This document shows positions 26,060 to 37,551 of a stretch of DNA of 64,000 nucleotides, piece after piece. A program made the translations under genes and the position numbers. The notes below the pieces were generated by a model. The model saw nothing but the letters and a program-made list of their open reading frames with translations. It did no database searches and was not told the origin of the DNA. The number at the start of each line of letters is the position of its first letter. The first letter of the stretch is position 1. Origin of the DNA: Capnocytophaga cynodegmi DSM 19736 (GTDB lineage Bacteria > Bacteroidota > Bacteroidia > Flavobacteriales > Flavobacteriaceae); assembly GCF_000379185.1 (NCBI RefSeq), contig NZ_KB900704.1, positions 147,118 to 211,117 of the forward strand. Reading direction: 5' to 3'.

Positions 26060-29000
26060 ATGTACTTAATTTTCGATACCGAAACCACAGGTTTACCAAA
26101 ACGTTGGGACGCACCTATCACAGATTCAGATAATTGGCCTCGAGCTGTGCAAATTGCTTGGCAACTGCACGACCGTCACGGGAAGCTCATAGAGCATAAA
26201 GATTTTCTCATCACACCTGATGATTTTAACATTCCGTACGATGCTGAAAAAGTACACGGAATATCCACCGAATTAGCTCAACAACAAGGAATTTCAATTC
26301 AAAAAGTATTCGAAGAGTTTAATGAAGCTCTAAAAAAATCAACTTACGTGGTTGGGCAAAATATTGGCTTCGACATCAATATTATGGGAGCAGAATTTCA
26401 TCGCTATGGTGTTGATAGTCCGCTTGTTAATATGCCCGTTTTGGATACTTGTACCGAAATCACAGCAGAACTCTGCAAGATCCCTGGGGGACGTGGTGGT
26501 CGTTATAAATTACCTACACTCACTGAGTTACACAAATTTCTGTTCAATGTTCCTTTTGCAGAAGCGCATAATGCCACTGCCGACGTGGAAGCAACTACCC
26601 GTTGTTTCTTTGAATTGATACGCATCGGACAAGGATTTGAAACAAAAGATATTTCGGCTGAATACATTACTGAATTTCAACAATATAACCCAACCGAAAT
26701 TCAACCCATTGGGCTAAAACACATCAACCTGAAAGAGGCCTCGGAAGAAATTCGTAAAGAAATTCAAAAGCAATCAGGAAGCGGATTAAGTCAACAAGAG
26801 CTTGATGCAAATATCGCCTTGTTGGAAAAAGCTCCGTTTGCTCATTTGCACAATCACACACAATTCTCTGTATTACAAGCCACTACATCTATCCAAAATC
26901 TGGTTAAGAAAACCATTCAGGAGAAAATGCCTGCCGTAGCAATGACCGACAGCGGAAATATGATGGGGGCTTTTCATTTCATCAAGGAAGTTTTGGGGCA
27001 CAACAAATCCGCCAAAGCCAAAAATGATGAAGCTATCGAAAAGGGCGAAACTCCTTCCGAAATCGAAATTAAACCCATTGTCGGGTGCGAATTTAATGTC
27101 TGTGAAAATCATTTGGACAAAAGCCATCAAGACAATGGTTATCAAGTTGTTATGTTAGCCAAAAATAAAAATGGCTATCACAATTTGGCAAAAATGGCTT
27201 CCATTGCTTATACCGATGGTTATTATTACGTACCGAGAATTGACAGAAATATCGTTGAAAAATATAAAGAAAACCTCATCGTATTAACTGGTGGAATGAA
27301 TGGCGAAGTTCCGTCCAAAGTACTGAATATCGGAGAGAAACAAGCCGAAACAGCATTACTTTGGTGGAAAAATCTTTTCGGTGAAGACCTTTACATCGAA
27401 CTGATGCGACACAATCAAGAAGATGAAAACCGTGTCAATCAAGTACTTATAGAACTATCCAAAAAACATCAAGTAAAGCTCGTAGCCACGAATAACACAT
27501 TCTATATCAACCAGAAAGATGCCAACGCACACGATATTTTGCTATGTGTAAAGGACGGAGAAAAACAGGCAACTCCCATCGGAAGAGGTCGCGGATATCG
27601 CTTCGGAATGCCCAATCAGGAATATTATTACAAGTCCGCCGAGCAAATGAAAACTTTGTTTAAGGACGTTCCAGAAGCCATTTTAAATATTCAAGAAATC
27701 ATCGATAAAATTGAGATTTATAACTTAGCTCGAGAGGTTTTATTGCCAAAATTTCAAATTCCTGATGAATTTCTGGTAGAAGATGACCCTGACGGAAAAA
27801 AAGGAGAAAACAAATATCTCCGACATCTGACTTATCTCGGAGCAGAAAAACGTTACGAACTTCCTCTTTCTGAAGAAGTTATTGAACGATTGGATTTTGA
27901 ATTGATGATTATTGAAAAAACAGGATATCCTGGGTATTTCCTTATCGTTCAAGACTTTATCGCAGCAGCTCGTGAAATGGGCGTTTCCGTAGGTCCAGGA
28001 AGGGGGTCAGCGGCGGGTTCGGCAGTAGCTTATTGCCTCGGAATCACGAACATAGACCCAATCAAATACGACTTACTTTTTGAGCGTTTCCTCAACCCTG
28101 ACCGCGTAAATATGCCCGATATCGATATTGACTTTGATGATGAAGGACGCTCATTAGTAATGGATTACGTTATCAACAAGTACGGAAAAAATCAGGTGGC
28201 TCAAATCATCACTTACGGAACAATGGCGGCGAAATCTTCCATTCGGGATACCGCTCGTGTACTGGATTTACCTTTGCACGAGTCCGACAGAATTGCCAAA
28301 CTCGTGCCAAATATGAAATTGGCAAAGATTTTCAGTATGGACGACAAACAGCTGAAAGAAAAGCTACGTTCCGACGAACTTCCAAAAGTAAACGAACTCA
28401 AACAAATAGCCGAAGGTACGGATTTGGCTGCCGAAACGCTGCAACAAGCTCAAGTTCTGGAAGGTTCTGTTCGCAATACTGGAATTCACGCCTGTGGCGT
28501 TATTATCACTCCTGATGATATTACCAATTTCGTGCCTGTTTCAGTCGCCAAAGATTCGGATTTATTTGTTACTCAGTTTGATAACTCCGTTGTAGAAAGT
28601 GCTGGACTGCTAAAAATGGACTTTTTAGGGCTTAAAACACTCACCCTGATTAAAGATTCTGTCGAACTTATAAAAAGGCGGAATGGCATAGAAATCAATC
28701 CTGATGAAATTCCGATTGATGACAAAAAAACGTACGAGCTTTTCCAACGTGGTGAAACTGTGGGGATTTTCCAATACGAGTCGCCTGGAATGCAAAAATA
28801 TATGAGAGAACTTAAACCTACCGTTTTTGCTGATTTAATTGCGATGAACGCCCTATACAGACCAGGTCCCTTGGAGTACATTCCGAGTTTTATCAAACGC
28901 AAACACGGGACGGAACCCATTGTGTATGACCTTGATGCAATGGAAGAATACCTCAAAGAAACTTACGGAATTACGGTATATCAGGAGCAAGTAATGTTAC

Positions 29001-30520
29001 TTTCTCAGAAGTTGGCTGGTTTTTCCAAAGGTGATGCTGATATGCTTCGTAAAGCAATGGGGAAAAAGATTTTCGCTTTACTTGAAAAACTAAAACCTAA
29101 GTTTGTGGAAGGAGGCATCAAAAATGGGCATCCTGCGGATATTTTAGAAAAAATTTGGAAGGACTGGGAAGCCTTTGCGAGTTATGCTTTTAACAAATCG
29201 CATTCCACTTGTTATGCTTGGATTGCATACCAAACTGCATATTTGAAAGCCAACTATCCTGCTGAATTTATGGCGGCGGTACTCTCCAATAATATGAACG
29301 ATATTAAGCAAGTTTCGTTCTTTTTGGAAGAATGTCAACGTATGGGAATCAAAGTGTTAAGCCCTGATGTAAATGAATCGTTTTATAAATTTACCGTAAA
29401 TAAAGACGGAAACATTCGCTTTGGAATGGGAGCCATCAAAGGGGTTGGAAAAAATGCAGTAGAAACCATTGTTGATAGCCGAAAAGATGGAAATTATACT
29501 TCTATTTTTGATGTAACCAGACGTGTAGATTTCAGGAATATTAACAAAAAAGCCTTTGAAAACATTGCTTTGGCGGGTGGATTTGATTCTTTTACCAAAG
29601 TACATCGAGCTCAATATTTTCACGATGAAGGCGATGGCATTGTCTTTTTAGAAAAAGCTATCCGCTATGGCAATAAGTATCAGGAAAATAAAAACTCACC
29701 TCAAATGAGTTTATTTGGAGAAAGTTCGGGAGTTGAAATTCCTGAACCTACCATTCCGAATTGTGAAAGTTGGGGAAATTTGGAACAATTACGTCGCGAA
29801 AAAGAAGTTGTAGGGATTTACATTTCAGGGCATCCGTTAGATGATTTTAAACATTCATTGGACAATTTCTGCAATTTATCACTTACACAATTACAAGACC
29901 TTTCTCCCTTGATTAACAGAGAAATAAGTATTGCTGGAATGATTACCGATGTCCAGCATCGTACCTCTAAAAACGGAAAAGGTTGGGCGTCATTTATTTT
30001 GGAAGATTATGAAGGGTCGCACGAATTCAAATTATTTAATGATGATTATTTAAAATTTCGTAACTACCTCATTTTAGGCACTTTTCTGTATTGTAAATTT
30101 GTAGTTAAAGAAGGATGGCAGAAGAAGGATAGTAACGAAAAGGCAGAACCTCGCATTCAGTTTACAATGATGATGCAATTGCAAGACGTACTTGCTAATT
30201 TAGCAAAAAAAATCGCTTTACATCTAAATATCAAAGATATTTCAACAGATTTAATCGAAAATTATAAAAATATCATTGAAAAATATCGAGGAGATTATCC
30301 AATTACGTTCATTGTGCATAATATGGAAGAAAATATACATCTAAATATGGACAATGGACAGCTGAAAGTCGATATTTCAAAAGAATTTCTTGAAGAACTA
30401 GACCAAAAATCGGTTTCATACGTCTTGAATGACCGAAAAATGGAGAAATTGATTACCAAAAAGAAAGAGGAAGTCGAAGAAGAAGAACAATTAGAAGTTG
30501 AATTAATCGACGAAAATTAA
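26060..30520 (+). CDS. dnaE: DNA polymerase III alpha subunit with N-terminal DnaQ-like exonuclease
   Basis: Replicative polymerase of 1486 residues. The N-terminal DEDDh exonuclease (1-195) has FDTETTG, NIGFDIN and HNATADVEA. The PHP domain starts at about 263 (HLHNHTQFSVL). The polymerase core has the catalytic Asp pair in PDIDIDFD (about 685) and the third Asp in LLKMDFLGLKT (about 855). A helix-hairpin-helix and an OB domain follow, then an acidic tail. Fusion of proofreading to DnaE is known in Bacteroidota and gives the longer protein. A TATTTTTG box (26032-26039) lies just upstream. Confidence 0.97.
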   Translation: MYLIFDTETTGLPKRWDAPITDSDNWPRAVQIAWQLHDRHGKLIEHKDFLITPDDFNIPYDAEKVHGISTELAQQQGISIQKVFEEFNEALKKSTYVVGQNIGFDINIMGAEFHRYGVDSPLVNMPVLDTCTEITAELCKIPGGRGGRYKLPTLTELHKFLFNVPFAEAHNATADVEATTRCFFELIRIGQGFETKDISAEYITEFQQYNPTEIQPIGLKHINLKEASEEIRKEIQKQSGSGLSQQELDANIALLEKAPFAHLHNHTQFSVLQATTSIQNLVKKTIQEKMPAVAMTDSGNMMGAFHFIKEVLGHNKSAKAKNDEAIEKGETPSEIEIKPIVGCEFNVCENHLDKSHQDNGYQVVMLAKNKNGYHNLAKMASIAYTDGYYYVPRIDRNIVEKYKENLIVLTGGMNGEVPSKVLNIGEKQAETALLWWKNLFGEDLYIELMRHNQEDENRVNQVLIELSKKHQVKLVATNNTFYINQKDANAHDILLCVKDGEKQATPIGRGRGYRFGMPNQEYYYKSAEQMKTLFKDVPEAILNIQEIIDKIEIYNLAREVLLPKFQIPDEFLVEDDPDGKKGENKYLRHLTYLGAEKRYELPLSEEVIERLDFELMIIEKTGYPGYFLIVQDFIAAAREMGVSVGPGRGSAAGSAVAYCLGITNIDPIKYDLLFERFLNPDRVNMPDIDIDFDDEGRSLVMDYVINKYGKNQVAQIITYGTMAAKSSIRDTARVLDLPLHESDRIAKLVPNMKLAKIFSMDDKQLKEKLRSDELPKVNELKQIAEGTDLAAETLQQAQVLEGSVRNTGIHACGVIITPDDITNFVPVSVAKDSDLFVTQFDNSVVESAGLLKMDFLGLKTLTLIKDSVELIKRRNGIEINPDEIPIDDKKTYELFQRGETVGIFQYESPGMQKYMRELKPTVFADLIAMNALYRPGPLEYIPSFIKRKHGTEPIVYDLDAMEEYLKETYGITVYQEQVMLLSQKLAGFSKGDADMLRKAMGKKIFALLEKLKPKFVEGGIKNGHPADILEKIWKDWEAFASYAFNKSHSTCYAWIAYQTAYLKANYPAEFMAAVLSNNMNDIKQVSFFLEECQRMGIKVLSPDVNESFYKFTVNKDGNIRFGMGAIKGVGKNAVETIVDSRKDGNYTSIFDVTRRVDFRNINKKAFENIALAGGFDSFTKVHRAQYFHDEGDGIVFLEKAIRYGNKYQENKNSPQMSLFGESSGVEIPEPTIPNCESWGNLEQLRREKEVVGIYISGHPLDDFKHSLDNFCNLSLTQLQDLSPLINREISIAGMITDVQHRTSKNGKGWASFILEDYEGSHEFKLFNDDYLKFRNYLILGTFLYCKFVVKEGWQKKDSNEKAEPRIQFTMMMQLQDVLANLAKKIALHLNIKDISTDLIENYKNIIEKYRGDYPITFIVHNMEENIHLNMDNGQLKVDISKEFLEELDQKSVSYVLNDRKMEKLITKKKEEVEEEEQLEVELIDEN

Positions 30521-30539
30521 ATCCTTTCAATCAAAAAAA

Positions 30540-31577
30540 TTGATGAACGCTTTTTACGAAAAATATATTTTAAATTTCAAACGTCCGTCGGGAACATCAA
30601 GAGGAATACTGACCCAGAAAGAAACCTATTTTTTAGTAATTATTGATGGAGAAAAAAAAGGAATTGGCGAATGTGGTTTGCTAAAATCATTGAGCTTTGA
30701 TGACCGCCCCGACTATGAAGACAAGTTGCAATGGGTCTGTGATAATATTGCATTAGGAGAAACATCTTTACTTAATGAACTTACCGAATTTCCTTCTATT
30801 CAATTTGGTGTAGAACAAGCTTTTAGGTCATTAAAATCTGATAATCAATATATTTTATTTCCTTCTGATTTTACGCAAGGAAAGTCTAACATTCCTATTA
30901 ACGGACTGATTTGGATGGGTACCCCCGAATTTATGAAATCGCAAATACGAGAGAAACTCGCACAAGGTTTTCATTGTATCAAAATGAAAATTGGGGCAAT
31001 TGCCTTTGAACAGGAATATGAAATTTTGAAAAATCTACGGAAAGAATTTTCGTCACAAGATATTGAAATTCGTGTAGATGCCAATGGAGCATTTGCACCG
31101 GAGGAAGCTTTGGAAAAATTAAAACGCCTGAGCGAATTAGAGTTACACTCCATTGAACAGCCAATCAAGGCAAATCAGATTGAACAAATGGCAGCTCTTT
31201 GTCAAAATACACCTATTCCGATTGCATTAGATGAAGAACTTATTGGGGTAGTTCACCTCTCTGACAGAAAAAAACTTTTGGAAAAAATAAAACCGCAATA
31301 TATCATCATAAAACCTTCTCTTTTAGGAGGATATAAAAATTCAGAAGAATGGATTTCTCTCGCTGAGAAACAGAAAATAGGTTGGTGGATAACCAGTGCC
31401 TTAGAAAGTAATATCGGACTGAATGCCATTGCCCAATGGACTTTTACACTTAATAATCCAATGCCTCAAGGATTAGGGACAGGAGCTTTATATACCAATA
31501 ACATTGCCTCCCCTTTGTTGGTGGAAAAGGGTACTTTAAAATATAATCCTAATACCAAATGGAAGGAAATATTTTAA
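30540..31577 (+). CDS. menC: o-Succinylbenzoate synthase (menaquinone biosynthesis)
   Basis: Enolase-superfamily enzyme, 345 residues. The capping domain is at 1-115. The barrel carries the catalytic lysine motif KMKIG (about 148), metal ligands in VDANG (Asp about 179), IEQPI (Glu) and LDEEL (Asp), and the second lysine in IIIKPSLLGG. The C-terminus (GLGTGALYTNNIASPL) is typical of Bacteroidota MenC. It makes o-succinylbenzoate for menaquinone, needed for anaerobic electron transfer including N2O reduction. It lies 20 bases after dnaE. The related dipeptide epimerase is a less likely alternative. Confidence 0.88.
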   Translation: MMNAFYEKYILNFKRPSGTSRGILTQKETYFLVIIDGEKKGIGECGLLKSLSFDDRPDYEDKLQWVCDNIALGETSLLNELTEFPSIQFGVEQAFRSLKSDNQYILFPSDFTQGKSNIPINGLIWMGTPEFMKSQIREKLAQGFHCIKMKIGAIAFEQEYEILKNLRKEFSSQDIEIRVDANGAFAPEEALEKLKRLSELELHSIEQPIKANQIEQMAALCQNTPIPIALDEELIGVVHLSDRKKLLEKIKPQYIIIKPSLLGGYKNSEEWISLAEKQKIGWWITSALESNIGLNAIAQWTFTLNNPMPQGLGTGALYTNNIASPLLVEKGTLKYNPNTKWKEIF

Positions 31578-31595
31578 AAAATTATTTATAGAAAT

Positions 31596-31628
31596 AAAAA
31601 AGAGGCTATGATAAGCCTCTTTTGTTTT
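31596..31628. terminator. Bidirectional terminator between menC and pnp
   Basis: AAAAGAGGC (31598-31606) and GCCTCTTTT (31615-31623), with A and T flanks, serving convergent genes. Confidence 0.8.
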
Positions 31629-33822
31629 ATTGATTATTTTCTTTGTTATCTGATTTTTGGTGTCTTTGTTTATTCTCGTTTCTTGGTCTATCATTCCTAG
31701 GTTTATCCTCTCTTGGAGGGCGTGGTAACAACGCTTTCCGAGATACTTTCTGTTTACGCGTTTTGGGGTCAATACCAATGTATTTCACTTCGATAATATC
31801 CCCTTCTTTTATTAAATCTGATGGTTTCTCAGTGCGTTCCCAAGCCATTTCAGAAATGTGTAGTAAAGAATCTTTACCAGGAACAAACTCAACCACAGCA
31901 CCGAAATCCAACAATTTTGTAACTTTTACGCTATACGTTTCTCCTTCAACAGGCTCAAAAATACACGCTTTGATAGCATTGATAGCTCTCTCCATTCCTT
32001 CTGGGTCAGTTCCCAGAACCTCAATGATACCGAAATCGCCTTCTTCTTCAATAACAATAGTTGTACCCGTTTCTTGTTGAATTCCTTGAATATTTTTACC
32101 ACCAGAACCAATAACTGCACCAATGTAATCTTTCGGAATTTCCATAGTAACAATTTTCGGTGCGTGAGGTTTCACTTCTGCTTTTGGCTCAGCAATAGTA
32201 TCAGTAATTTTACCTAAAATGTGTAGACGTCCTTCACGAGCTTGTTCTAAGGCTTTTTCCAGAATTTCATACGTTAATCCTTTGATTTTGATATCCATCT
32301 GACAAGCCGTTATACCATCTTTAGTTCCAGTTACTTTGAAATCCATATCCCCCAAATGGTCTTCGTCTCCTAAAATATCGGAAAGCACTGCATATTTTTC
32401 GCCATCAGTAATCAAGCCCATTGCAATTCCTGATACAGGTTTGGTCATTTGTACACCAGCATCCATAAGTGCCAGAGTTCCAGCACATACCGTAGCCATT
32501 GATGAAGAACCATTCGACTCTAAAATTTCAGAAACTACACGAACCGTGTAAGGGCAATCTGCAGGAATCATTCGTTTTAAGGCACGTTGTGCCAAGTTTC
32601 CGTGACCGATTTCTCTTCGGGAAGTTCCTCTAAGCGGACGAGCTTCACCTGTTGAGAATGGTGGAAAGTTATAATGCAAGTAGAAACGTTCTTCACCCTG
32701 TTCTGTTGGCAAGTCGATTACATTAGCCTCACGAGAAGTTCCCAAAGTCACTGTTGTAAGTGACTGAGTTTCACCACGTGTAAAGATAGAAGAACCGTGA
32801 GCTGATGGTAAATAATCTATCTCACACCAAATAGGACGAATTTGAGTCGTATTCCGTCCGTCCAAACGAATATTTTCATCTAAAATAAGATTTCTAACCG
32901 CCTCTTTTTGAGCTTTTCCAAAATATTTACTGATTAGCGTTGCAAACTCTTCTTGCTCTTCTTCAGAGAATAACGCTAAACACTCCTCTTTTACAGCAGC
33001 GAATTTTTCACCACGCTCTTGTTTTGAAGTATTTTCTTTGGCTATAGCATAACATTTCGGATATGCCAAACCATACACTTTTTGTTCAACTTCTTCATTT
33101 TCAAGCTCTGGCTCATAAGTACGTTTTTCGGTTTTACCTACTTTTTCCGCTAAATGGATTTGAGCATCAATTTGAAGTTTGATGGCTTCGTGAGCAAATT
33201 TGATAGCCTCCGCCATATCTTTTTCAGAAACTTCATCCATTTCCCCTTCAACCATTGCCACAAAATCTTTGGAAGCTCCTACCATAATGTCCATATCAGA
33301 TTGTGCAAGTTGCTCTCTGTTAGGATTTATGATAAATTTACCATCAATTCGTGCTACACGAACCTCTGAAATGGGTCCGTCAAAAGGAATATCCGACACA
33401 GCGATACAAGCCGAAGCCGCCAATCCTGCCAAAGCATCAGGCATTACATTATCATCGTGCGACATTAGCTGAATCATCACTTGAGTTTCAGCGTGATAAT
33501 CTTTAGGGAATAACGGACGTAACACCCTATCGACCAAACGCATTGTTAGCACTTCTTGGTCACTGGGACGTGCCTCACGCTTGAAAAATCCGCCAGGGAA
33601 ACGCCCCGCAGCAGCAAATTTTTCGCGATAATCTACCGTTAGTGGTAAAAAATCAGTTTCAGGGTTAATTTCTCTTGCGGAAACCACTGTTGCCAACAAC
33701 ATTGCATTTCCCATACGTACAACAACTGAACCATCTGCCTGTTTTGCTAATTTTCCAGTTTCAATGGAAATGGTTCTTCCGTCGCCTAAATCAATAATTT
33801 CTTTTTTAACTTCTGGAATCAT
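31627..33822 (-). CDS. pnp: Polyribonucleotide nucleotidyltransferase (PNPase)
   Basis: 731-residue 3'-5' exoribonuclease using phosphate. Two RNase PH domains are present (first about 15-140, second about 320-535 with [23 protein letters not shown]). These are followed by a KH domain ([19 protein letters not shown]) and an S1 domain ([23 protein letters not shown]). The tail is rich in Arg, Asn, Lys and Gln. It follows rpsO on the same strand, the common rpsO-pnp order. Confidence 0.97.
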   Translation of the reverse strand: MIPEVKKEIIDLGDGRTISIETGKLAKQADGSVVVRMGNAMLLATVVSAREINPETDFLPLTVDYREKFAAAGRFPGGFFKREARPSDQEVLTMRLVDRVLRPLFPKDYHAETQVMIQLMSHDDNVMPDALAGLAASACIAVSDIPFDGPISEVRVARIDGKFIINPNREQLAQSDMDIMVGASKDFVAMVEGEMDEVSEKDMAEAIKFAHEAIKLQIDAQIHLAEKVGKTEKRTYEPELENEEVEQKVYGLAYPKCYAIAKENTSKQERGEKFAAVKEECLALFSEEEQEEFATLISKYFGKAQKEAVRNLILDENIRLDGRNTTQIRPIWCEIDYLPSAHGSSIFTRGETQSLTTVTLGTSREANVIDLPTEQGEERFYLHYNFPPFSTGEARPLRGTSRREIGHGNLAQRALKRMIPADCPYTVRVVSEILESNGSSSMATVCAGTLALMDAGVQMTKPVSGIAMGLITDGEKYAVLSDILGDEDHLGDMDFKVTGTKDGITACQMDIKIKGLTYEILEKALEQAREGRLHILGKITDTIAEPKAEVKPHAPKIVTMEIPKDYIGAVIGSGGKNIQGIQQETGTTIVIEEEGDFGIIEVLGTDPEGMERAINAIKACIFEPVEGETYSVKVTKLLDFGAVVEFVPGKDSLLHISEMAWERTEKPSDLIKEGDIIEVKYIGIDPKTRKQKVSRKALLPRPPREDKPRNDRPRNENKQRHQKSDNKENNQ

Positions 33823-33962
33823 TTTGTTATTTTTTAATTAAACATTAGGCGTTGTGTTGTTGTTTGGGCTTCCCAATGGTTGGTTTGTACCAACGGCTTA
33901 TTAAATAATTTAGTTCAAATTTTCCTAAGAAGAAATACTTTTATTTTTGGTAATAACTAAAA

Positions 33963-33986
33963 AAAGAGGCAAAAAGCCCCTTTTTG
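33963..33986 (-). terminator. Terminator of rpsO
   Basis: Minus-strand hairpin GGGGC-TTTTT-GCCTC followed by a T-run, between rpsO and pnp. Confidence 0.7.
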
Positions 33987-33987
33987 A

Positions 33988-34257
33988 TTATTTTCGAATA
34001 CCTAATTCTTTGATAATTGCACGATATCTCTCAATATCATTTGTTTTCAGATAGTCAAGTAAACTTCTACGTTTACCTACTAATTTCACCAATGAACGCT
34101 CTGTGTTGAAATCTTTTCTATTTCTTTTCAAGTGTTCTGTTAAGTGATTAATTCTGAAAGTGAATAAGGCAATTTGCCCTTCTGCTGAACCTGTGTTGGT
34201 TTCTGAACCACCGTGTTTTTTAAAAATTTCTGCTTTTACTTCTTTTGTTAAATACAT
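33988..34257 (-). CDS. rpsO: 30S ribosomal protein S15
   Basis: 89 residues with the S15 pattern (GSAEGQIALFTFRINHLTEHLKRN, RSLVKLVGKRRSLLDYLK). It binds 16S rRNA in the platform of the small subunit. It lies upstream of pnp. Confidence 0.98.
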   Translation of the reverse strand: MYLTKEVKAEIFKKHGGSETNTGSAEGQIALFTFRINHLTEHLKRNRKDFNTERSLVKLVGKRRSLLDYLKTNDIERYRAIIKELGIRK

Positions 34258-34482
34258 TCCAATATTATTTAATGATTATTATGTACTAGTTTTTGAAGTT
34301 GCAAATGTATGGAAAAATATTTAATCCACAAGTTAATATGTGATTTTTTAATTTATTTTCTTTCTGAAATTCAATTAAAATTTTGATTATAAATAAATTA
34401 AACTTCTTTTATTTGATAAAATTTATTTTATTTTGTAGCTTTGTAACCAACTTATTTAACTAAAATTGTAAATACCATTGAG

Positions 34483-35925
34483 ATGAGTTTCTTGGCTTTC
34501 ATTCAAATCGTATACATTATTTTACTAATTGCTGTTTGTCTTCGGATTATTTGGGACACACGTTCAGTAAGTAAAACGTTAGCATATCTGCTTTTAGTTA
34601 TTTTTATACCTGTTTTAGGTATAATTTTTTATTTTTCTTTCGGAATTAACTACAGAAGACATAAAATTTATAACAAAAAACTAGAAATAGACCAATTTTT
34701 TCGCAACGAATTAGAAACAAAAATCGAAATTCTTAGAAAAAATCATCTGGAACAGCCTTCTTTGAGTGAGAATATGGAAATTATTCGATTTCTTTCACAA
34801 ACAGAACAAACTTTTGTAGCTCCAAATAGTTCAATAGAGATTTTAAATAATGGAGAAAATCTTTTCCCTGTGTTACTTCGTGAAATGCGAAATGCAAAAT
34901 CACACATACATATTGAATATTACATTTATGAAAATGATACAATTGGAAATCAAGTAAAAGAAATATTGATAGAAAAAGCTCGTCAGGGAGTTGAAGTCCG
35001 TTTCATTTACGATGATTTTGGAAGCAGAAGCATTCGTAAAAACATTGTTAAAGAACTTAAAGAAAACGGAGTACAAGTATTCCCGTTCCATAAAATTAAT
35101 TTTATTTATTTCGCTAATAGAATAAACTATCGCAACCACCGGAAAATTGTAGTTATTGATGGAAAAACTTCTTTCGTGGGAGGAATTAATGTTAGTGACA
35201 AGTACATCAATTCGGCAGAAAATGAACTTTATTGGCGTGATACTCACTTGATGATAAAAGGAGTTACATCTCTCTCATTACAGATGGTTTTCTTATCGGA
35301 TTGGAACTTCTGTAGTAATGAAAACATAACAATACAACCAACATATTTCCCAACTGATTTTTCAAATCTACTAAAAAATTATTATACTCAAATTGCCTAT
35401 AGTGGTCCTGATTCTGACTTACCTACAATTCTTTACACAACAATTCAAGCTATCTATTCAGCTAAAGAGGAAATTCTTTTAACTACACCTTATTATATTC
35501 CTGATACTTCTCTGCAAGAAGCTCTTATTATAGCCTCACTTAGCGGAATATCAGTTAAATTATTGCTTCCAAAAGAAGGGGATTCCTTCTTAGTAAATAT
35601 CACTTCTCAGTCATTTCTTGAGGAATTATTGAGAGCAGGTGTGAAAATCTATCTCTACAAAAAAGGATTTATCCATTCAAAAACTTTTGTAATTGATGGC
35701 AAATGGGCTTCAGTGGGTACCGCCAACTTAGATGCACGAAGTTTCGACCTCAATTTCGAAGTATCTGCACTTATTTACAACCAAGATATTGCTCTTCAAT
35801 TGCGAGAAACTTTTCACAAAGACCTTCTTGACGCTGAAACTCTCACATTAGAAAAATGGGAAAAAAGACCAAAATACAAACAATTAGCTGAGAAAATATT
35901 ACGGCTAACTTCTCCTTTTATGTAA
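34483..35925 (+). CDS. cls: Cardiolipin synthase
   Basis: 480 residues. Two N-terminal membrane segments (about 5-25 and 33-55) precede two phospholipase D domains with HKD motifs: NHRKIVVIDGKTSFVGG (about 222) and HSKTFVIDGKWASVGTAN (about 400). It joins two phosphatidylglycerols into cardiolipin at the inner membrane. The gene diverges from rpsO and converges on the antiporter gene. Confidence 0.95.
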   Translation: MSFLAFIQIVYIILLIAVCLRIIWDTRSVSKTLAYLLLVIFIPVLGIIFYFSFGINYRRHKIYNKKLEIDQFFRNELETKIEILRKNHLEQPSLSENMEIIRFLSQTEQTFVAPNSSIEILNNGENLFPVLLREMRNAKSHIHIEYYIYENDTIGNQVKEILIEKARQGVEVRFIYDDFGSRSIRKNIVKELKENGVQVFPFHKINFIYFANRINYRNHRKIVVIDGKTSFVGGINVSDKYINSAENELYWRDTHLMIKGVTSLSLQMVFLSDWNFCSNENITIQPTYFPTDFSNLLKNYYTQIAYSGPDSDLPTILYTTIQAIYSAKEEILLTTPYYIPDTSLQEALIIASLSGISVKLLLPKEGDSFLVNITSQSFLEELLRAGVKIYLYKKGFIHSKTFVIDGKWASVGTANLDARSFDLNFEVSALIYNQDIALQLRETFHKDLLDAETLTLEKWEKRPKYKQLAEKILRLTSPFM

Positions 35926-35940
35926 AGGAAAGAAAAAAAT

Positions 35941-37416
35941 CTATTCACTAACAATTTCTAACATATCATATACCTCTGTCATAGCCAACTCATTATCAGA
36001 AATAACAATAAGCATATCGTTAGGATTTATTTTAGTTGAACCATTGGGCGTTATATATTTTTCATCTCGTTTTATCATTGCAATAATCGCATTTTTAGGG
36101 AACTCAAGTTCAACTATTTTCTTGCCTATAATGTGATTATCGGCAGGTATTAAAATTTCTTGCATCACAGCCTTTGGATGTTCACGAATGATTGCATCAG
36201 CAGGATTTTCATCATTTTCAACATCTTGCTGAACAGAAGCTATATTCAGCCACTTCGCTACCACCGAAAGTGTTGTTCCCTGAATCAAAACCGAAGTTAC
36301 AGAAATGAAAAACACAATATTAAAAATGATATGAGCTTTATCTATTTCTGCCAAAAGCGGGTATGTTGCAAATACAATTGGTACGGCTCCTCGTAGCCCA
36401 ACCCACGAGATATAAGAACGCCGAGCAAAGCACATTCTAAAAGGAATCGTACTTAAAAATACGCTTAAAGGTCGGGCTACCAAAATCAGAAATACTGATA
36501 TTAAAAGTCCTAAACCAGCTAAAGGAATTATTTCTGTTGGAACGACCAAAAGACCCAAAGTTAAGAACAGAACGATTTGCATTAACCAAGCCAATCCGTC
36601 AAATACTTTTAGAACACTTCCTTTGTGTATAAAGTTCTGATTTCCAAGAAAAACCGAACATATGTAAATTGCTAAAAATCCATTTCCGCCAAGTGCTTCA
36701 GTTCCTGAAAAAGTTATAAACATCAAAGCGATTGCTAGTACAGGATATAGCCCTTCAAAGCCTAATTGTATTCTATTGAAAATCAACTTACTAAGTTTCC
36801 CAAAAACAAAACCAAGAACACCTCCCAAAATAATCTGACGTAAAAACACGAGAATAACCATCCAAACAGATTGCTCGGGAATTTGAACTAGGCCTAAAAA
36901 TGTGGTTGTCAGTACATAAGCCATCGGGTCGTTACTTCCACTTTCAAACTCCAGAGTTGGACGAAGATTAAACTTTAAATCCAAATTTTTAGAGCGTAAT
37001 ATAGAGAATACAGCTGCTGCATCAGTTGAAGAGACGATTGAACCTAACAAAAGACTTTCAAATAACGTAAAATCAGTAATATACCATACAAAAAGCCCCA
37101 AGCTGACCGCCGTTAACAAAACGCCTAACGTTGAGAGCATAATCCCTTGAAAAAGAATAGGTTTTACCGACTTCCAACGAGTTTCTAAACCTCCAGAAAA
37201 CAAGATAAAATTTAGTGAAATAATACCTATAAATTGGGCTAATTTAGGATCATTAAACTGAATTTTTAATATCCCATCAGTACCAGCGAGCATTCCCACT
37301 CCTAAGAATAAAATCAATGTTGGAACACCAAATCTGTAAGATGTTTTACCTGCCACTAAACTGACTAGCAACAACAAAGAGCCTATTAATAGTATATTTT
37401 CTGAAGTTAAATTCAT
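35941..37416 (-). CDS. CPA1-family K+/H+ (or Na+/H+) antiporter with TrkA-C domain
   Basis: 491 residues with about 12 membrane segments (1-390) of the NhaP/CPA1 type, including the SSTDAAAVFS and FESGSNDPMAYVLT motifs. It ends in a cytoplasmic TrkA-C (RCK-C) domain (about 410-491). The architecture matches NhaP2/CvrA-like K+/H+ antiporters that regulate cytoplasmic K+ and pH. Ion choice cannot be read from sequence. Confidence 0.9.
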   Translation of the reverse strand: MNLTSENILLIGSLLLLVSLVAGKTSYRFGVPTLILFLGVGMLAGTDGILKIQFNDPKLAQFIGIISLNFILFSGGLETRWKSVKPILFQGIMLSTLGVLLTAVSLGLFVWYITDFTLFESLLLGSIVSSTDAAAVFSILRSKNLDLKFNLRPTLEFESGSNDPMAYVLTTTFLGLVQIPEQSVWMVILVFLRQIILGGVLGFVFGKLSKLIFNRIQLGFEGLYPVLAIALMFITFSGTEALGGNGFLAIYICSVFLGNQNFIHKGSVLKVFDGLAWLMQIVLFLTLGLLVVPTEIIPLAGLGLLISVFLILVARPLSVFLSTIPFRMCFARRSYISWVGLRGAVPIVFATYPLLAEIDKAHIIFNIVFFISVTSVLIQGTTLSVVAKWLNIASVQQDVENDENPADAIIREHPKAVMQEILIPADNHIIGKKIVELEFPKNAIIAMIKRDEKYITPNGSTKINPNDMLIVISDNELAMTEVYDMLEIVSE

Positions 37417-37551
37417 TGTAAATAGTAATTTGGTGCGAATATAGAAAAAAACGCTGAAACTTCAATTGATTTTTGATTTTTTAAACGCTAAATTTCACAA
37501 TTTTTTATATCTTTGGGCGTTAATTTTATAATCAAAATACTCAAAAATATT

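Noticed and set aside
31643-32080. 145-residue ORF opposite pnp
   Set aside because: Antisense shadow of the KH/S1 end of PNPase.
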